Source: CAYRYU01 sp964428355 (GTDB lineage Bacteria > Muiribacteriota > Ozemobacteria > Ozemobacterales > Ozemobacteraceae). Taken from it: DNA of 8,304 nucleotides. Made by a program: the position numbers and the translations under genes. This document shows, one piece after another, positions 7,405 to 8,304 of the stretch. Below the pieces are notes generated by a model. The model made no database searches and was not told where the DNA came from. It was given only the letters and a program-made list of their open reading frames with translations. Location: contig CAYRYU010000175.1 of NCBI GenBank assembly GCA_964428355.1, positions 1-8,304 on the forward strand. Direction: 5' to 3'. Each line of letters opens with the position of its first letter. Within the stretch, counting starts at the first letter, position 1.

Positions 7405-8304
7405 TCATTTGCCCGGTTGTCCGGTCGAATCGGCGTTGTCCAGATGTTCCAGTTGGGCGGTGGTTCTTTCGAGATTCTTTCCGATTGGCGTGACGGTCCC
7501 CTGGAACCAGTCGCCTGGGTCAGGTTTCAACTTTTGGTCGGGGGAAAGGCGGATTTCGAAGAGGCCGAACCGGTTCGAACGGACTTCAAACTCAGTGGGC
7601 CCTTTGACCGCGGTGACGACTCCTTCAATCCGGAGGGGGGTGCCGATCACCACGACCTGACGGTCGGTTTGAAAAAGGGTTCGCAGCCACTTGTAGGTGA
7701 ACCAGGATGTCATGAGAACCAGTATCAACAGGAAGTGGAGGGCATGTCGATACAACCACTTTGCCGTCCCGGCGATCTCGGCAATGGCAACCGCGGAAAT
7801 GTCTGTATCCGCAGGGGAAGCAGGCAACTTGCCGTCGGCTTTGAGGCTGCGAACCGAATATGCCGGGGCCGGCTCGGCCTCCTTCCGGCATTCCTCTTTC
7901 CAGCGGGCCTCAAACTTTTGATCGAGCGCTTCCCGGTCGGAAGACAGCCGGCCGTCAGCGATCAGGGCCGTTTCAACCTTGCGCCGAATCGAACGGGCTT
8001 CGGCTCCAAGCCCTCCCGGCAACTGTTTTCCCAGAACGAAGAGGTCGTAGAGACTCTCTGGATCAGGATTGGAGGCAAAAAGACACAGGCAGGTCTGGAT
8101 CAACCCAGCGTCGGGTACCCGTCGAAGGAAATCTACCAACACCGGTTTGACAATTGCAAAATCAAGATGAACGAAGCAGGCCAGGGCAAGCCTCTGCTGC
8201 TCCAGTTCCTTGGAAGCGAGCATGGCACGCAGGTGAGACACGGTCTGGCGAGGGTCGAACCGGTTCATGACCCGGATGGCGGCTGCTTTCATCCGGACAT
8301 TGGG
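7405..8304 (-). CDS. HEAT-like repeat protein with one membrane helix and C-terminal beta domain (5' end outside the window)
   Basis: Function not recognised. The 299 visible residues end at a TGA (7407-7405). The frame is open to the right edge, and the outermost residues (PNVRMKAAAIRVM) are a typical HEAT helix, so the Met codon at 8292 is internal and the true start lies beyond 8304. From that Met: HEAT-like helices (1-115), a charged and Pro/Ala-rich linker (116-165), one hydrophobic helix (about 184-203) flanked by basic and aromatic residues, a beta-rich domain (about 211-285) and a short polar tail. Order and sequence parallel the HEAT protein at the left edge; both have R-L-A, D-F, K-P-x-L, R-x-P-D-A, N-P and R-S-I-x-R-K in register. 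Its stop is 13 bp before the STAS gene, so the two are probably cotranscribed. This placement suggests a scaffold or regulator of partner switching at the membrane, by inference only. Confidence 0.88.
   Translation of the reverse strand, partial: PNVRMKAAAIRVMNRFDPRQTVSHLRAMLASKELEQQRLALACFVHLDFAIVKPVLVDFLRRVPDAGLIQTCLCLFASNPDPESLYDLFVLGKQLPGGLGAEARSIRRKVETALIADGRLSSDREALDQKFEARWKEECRKEAEPAPAYSVRSLKADGKLPASPADTDISAVAIAEIAGTAKWLYRHALHFLLILVLMTSWFTYKWLRTLFQTDRQVVVIGTPLRIEGVVTAVKGPTEFEVRSNRFGLFEIRLSPDQKLKPDPGDWFQGTVTPIGKNLERTTAQLEHLDNADSTGQPGK

Noticed and set aside
7227..7493. An 88-codon plus-strand frame crossing the STAS start and HEAT stop
   Set aside because: It runs antisense to two well-supported genes and lacks a ribosome binding site; its translation shows no family features.
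8290..8292. Start of the right-hand HEAT gene at this minus-strand ATG
   Set aside because: The codons before it remain open and continue a HEAT helix (PNVR), and no ribosome binding site is visible, so the Met is internal.

Overview
The window is densely coding, GC-rich DNA (roughly 58-60% G+C by eye) from a bacterium. It holds five protein genes, and no RNA gene, mobile element or CRISPR array was seen. Long membrane-anchored SpoIIE/RsbU-type phosphatases, a lone STAS protein and HEAT-repeat membrane proteins suggest a signalling-rich, environmental, probably Gram-negative-type bacterium. Spirochaetes, Planctomycetes, deltaproteobacterial groups and candidate phyla such as Riflebacteria carry many such phosphatases. 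The lineage is a guess, because no phylogenetic marker is present.

Layout. Plus strand, left to right: a HEAT-like protein with one membrane helix and a small C-terminal beta domain (frame open from base 1, stop at 1311); a 955-aa SpoIIE-family phosphatase with four membrane helices (TTG start 1315, stop 4182); and a second, 939-aa phosphatase of the same build (4179-6998) that overlaps the first by ATGA. A 36-bp convergent gap follows. On the minus strand lie a 118-aa STAS protein (7391 down to 7035, GTG start) and, 13 bp upstream of it, a second HEAT / membrane helix / beta-domain protein (stop at 7405) that runs off the right edge.

How they may work together. In partner-switching systems a SpoIIE/RsbU phosphatase removes phosphate from a serine of a STAS protein, which can then sequester an anti-sigma factor or kinase. 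Here two paralogous membrane phosphatases face one STAS protein. Each strand also carries a paralogous HEAT / membrane / beta protein directly upstream of its signalling gene or genes. The likely reading is a membrane-located partner-switching module: two receptors with different inputs feed one STAS switch, and the HEAT proteins serve as scaffolds or regulators. No RsbW/SpoIIAB-like kinase and no sigma factor is in the window, so the output is unknown.

The most notable points are the mirror-image architecture with duplicated HEAT proteins and duplicated phosphatases, the unusual two-loop, four-helix receptor topology, the divergence of the first phosphatase at conserved non-metal positions, and a STAS phosphosite lacking the usual aspartate.
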